Shown here: positions 34,574 to 35,769 of the stretch, piece by piece
How positions within the stretch are numbered: position 1 is the first letter of the stretch
Layout of the letters: each line of letters opens with the position of its first letter
DNA from: JAFEDN01 sp963697455
GTDB taxonomy: Bacteria; Pseudomonadota; Gammaproteobacteria; Coxiellales; Coxiellaceae
Reading direction: 5' to 3'
Length of the DNA stretch: 35,769 bases
Assembly (NCBI GenBank): GCA_963697455.1
Contig: CAVOOI010000010.1
Coordinates: 1 to 35,769, forward strand
Notes under the pieces: generated by a model
What the model was told of the DNA's origin: nothing
Database searches by the model: none
What the model saw: the letters and a program-made list of their open reading frames with translations, nothing else
Made by a program: the position numbers and the translations under genes

Positions 34574-34648
34574 AGATAACTACCGATAATTGTATTCATA
34601 TCTACTTAATTTAGCATAAAACAAGGATGTAACTACCCACAAAAACTA

Positions 34649-35013
34649 GCGCGAGTATAAGGGCCATGCAAAAGGTAAGAATCTAAATAATCCGTGTGCA
34701 AATGATTTAAAGAAGATTGAAAAGAAATTTCAACCTGCGTTGCTATAGCCGCCTGCGGATCATAAGGGATACATTGAGCCTGCCCGCCCGGCGAAGTAAA
34801 TTTACTTTGTAAAAATAGCGTCTCACGAGAAACACCCTGCTCTTTCAATTTGAGCAAAGCCTTTCCAACAAGAGGCTCAGAATAATGCCGCGGTTGATTT
34901 GCAGTATCGATCGCCGTAAAACCTGATTACACAGCCATCTCAACAAGAGTAGCCGTAGCGCTTTCTTTCCAAGCGGTTCCGTAAATAATCTTCGGGAAAT
35001 TTTTATCATTCAT
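34649..35013 (-). pseudogene. N-terminal aldo/keto reductase fragment with in-frame stop
   Basis: From the ATG at 35013 the sequence reads MNDKNFPKIIYGTAWKES and on to EMAV, where TAA (34927-34929) replaces the leucine codon of the intact copy at 27265-28104. It then continues SGFTAIDTANQPRHYSEPLV to YLDSYLLHGPYTRA. Homology ends at about 34649, so the C-terminal half is absent. Together with the C-terminal piece at 17559 this makes three reductase loci, of which only one is whole. Confidence 0.85.
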
Positions 35014-35032
35014 GTATCATGTCCCTTAAAAA

Positions 35033-35769
35033 TCAATCAATGGTTATTTCTCCTACCAAAGGCTGATAATATTCAGCTTTTCCTGTTTGCACAGTCAGGT
35101 TCTCTAATAATTGATAATAAGCCCCACTATGGGTATGTCCGCACAAGACTAAAAACTTTATATATGGGTTTTTCTTAGCTATTTGCAGCAAAACATCACC
35201 TGTGGCTTTTGAGCTGTAAAATGGTAACCAGTGCTTATCGCTCATTTTGCCTTCATGCATACAAGCTTCTTTGAAGGGCGGCACATGCGTGAGGATAATA
35301 ATCTTCTTGGGGTACTGATTAATGGCTTTTATCAAATTTTTATGTAATTCCATCGCATCTGCATCGGCCAATTGTTGCATCTTATTGAGCAACTGGAATC
35401 TGCCAAGCATCCTCGCTTGAAATAAATCCATAATCATCCGGCTATCATTAAGAGATATTTTGCTATTTATATAGTCTCCCGGATGGACAATTCCCACCCA
35501 TCTTGACCTAATAGAATGGTATTTTTATCTAACGACTGTATGCCGGAGGCTGGCAACCAAAATAATCGCTCATGTGCTTTGGTTAATGCCGCCATGGACT
35601 CACGAACAGTATTGATTAGTCCTCTGTAATAATCATGATTACCCAATACAAAATAAATGGGTTTTTTAATATAATCGGCCATTTCATTTAACATATTTCC
35701 CAAGCAGGTCGCTTCCGCAATATCGCCGGTTATTAATATTGCTTCACCATGCGTATTGGAAACTTCTTG
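35033..35769 (-). pseudogene. metallophosphoesterase, partial (runs off window) and frameshifted
   Basis: The minus strand enters from the window end in frame with EAILITGDIAEATCLGNMLN, the GD metal motif, then PIYFVLGNHDYYRG (GNHD). Near 35497 the frame breaks after LLGQDGW. One extra G in the GGG run restores GQDGWGIVHPGDYINSKISL, which continues with LNDSRMIMDL, ILTHVPPF (metal His) and VLCGHTHSGA (GHTH) to the stop at 35033. All calcineurin-type metal motifs that can be seen are present, so apart from the one-base shift this is a sound phosphoesterase of the cytosolic type. Substrate unknown. The N-terminal D-x-H motif lies beyond the window. Confidence 0.8.

Overview
The window looks like a low-GC (roughly one third G+C by eye), host-associated gammaproteobacterium of the Legionellales type (Legionella/Coxiella/Diplorickettsia-like). 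The reasons are a dense set of eukaryote-like domain combinations: ankyrin repeats, a SET-like domain fused to ankyrin repeats, Smr plus Sel1 repeats, an F-box-like tail and nuclear-localisation-like basic clusters. These sit among decaying metabolic genes and duplicated fragments. The taxonomic call is an inference; no rRNA, tRNA or secretion-system gene is present to anchor it.

Layout. (1) 1 to about 1400: very GC-rich, actinobacterial-looking DNA with a broken IS110 transposase and a broken DUF4157 gene; this is either foreign DNA or an assembly chimera. (2) About 1400-2970: an intermediate-GC gene for a PD-(D/E)XK-like protein with a C-terminal SEC-C zinc motif. (3) 3.4-7 kb: defence-type genes, namely a lone winged-helix AbiEi/DUF6088-like antitoxin, a two-TM protein, and an AAA-ATPase/TOPRIM (RloAB/PARIS-like) operon with an inverted-repeat operator candidate. 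(4) 7-8 kb: a palindrome-rich non-coding stretch with an integration-end-like repeat. (5) 8-20 kb: effector-like genes (ankyrin plus HExxH protein, 927-aa ankyrin protein with 80-aa tandem units, several unknowns), small gene remnants, an IS3 relic and three copies of a 67-bp hairpin repeat. (6) 19.5-22.7 kb: an operon of a small ORF, a MurQ/GKRP-like double-SIS protein and a BadF-type amino-sugar kinase. (7) 22.9-27.1 kb: divergent Smr-Sel1-cysteine-protease-like and SET-ankyrin effector candidates. (8) 27.2-35.8 kb: aldo/keto reductase, L,D-transpeptidase, DipZ-like thiol transporter, DJ-1/PfpI protein, YdeI-like protein, LysR regulator, a DUF4105 relic, a second reductase relic and a partial metallophosphoesterase.

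Three themes stand out. First, an arsenal of candidate secreted host-manipulating proteins. Second, active genome decay and reshuffling: a reductase/transpeptidase module exists in intact, deleted and fragmentary copies, and two small repeat families sit at breakpoints. Third, several otherwise good genes are split by one-base changes at short homopolymers, which could be sequencing error, real decay or, for A-tracts, slippage. The most system-like item is the AAA/TOPRIM pair; the most unusual sequence signal is the hairpin repeat, whose stem changes pairwise while its 17-nt loop stays identical.
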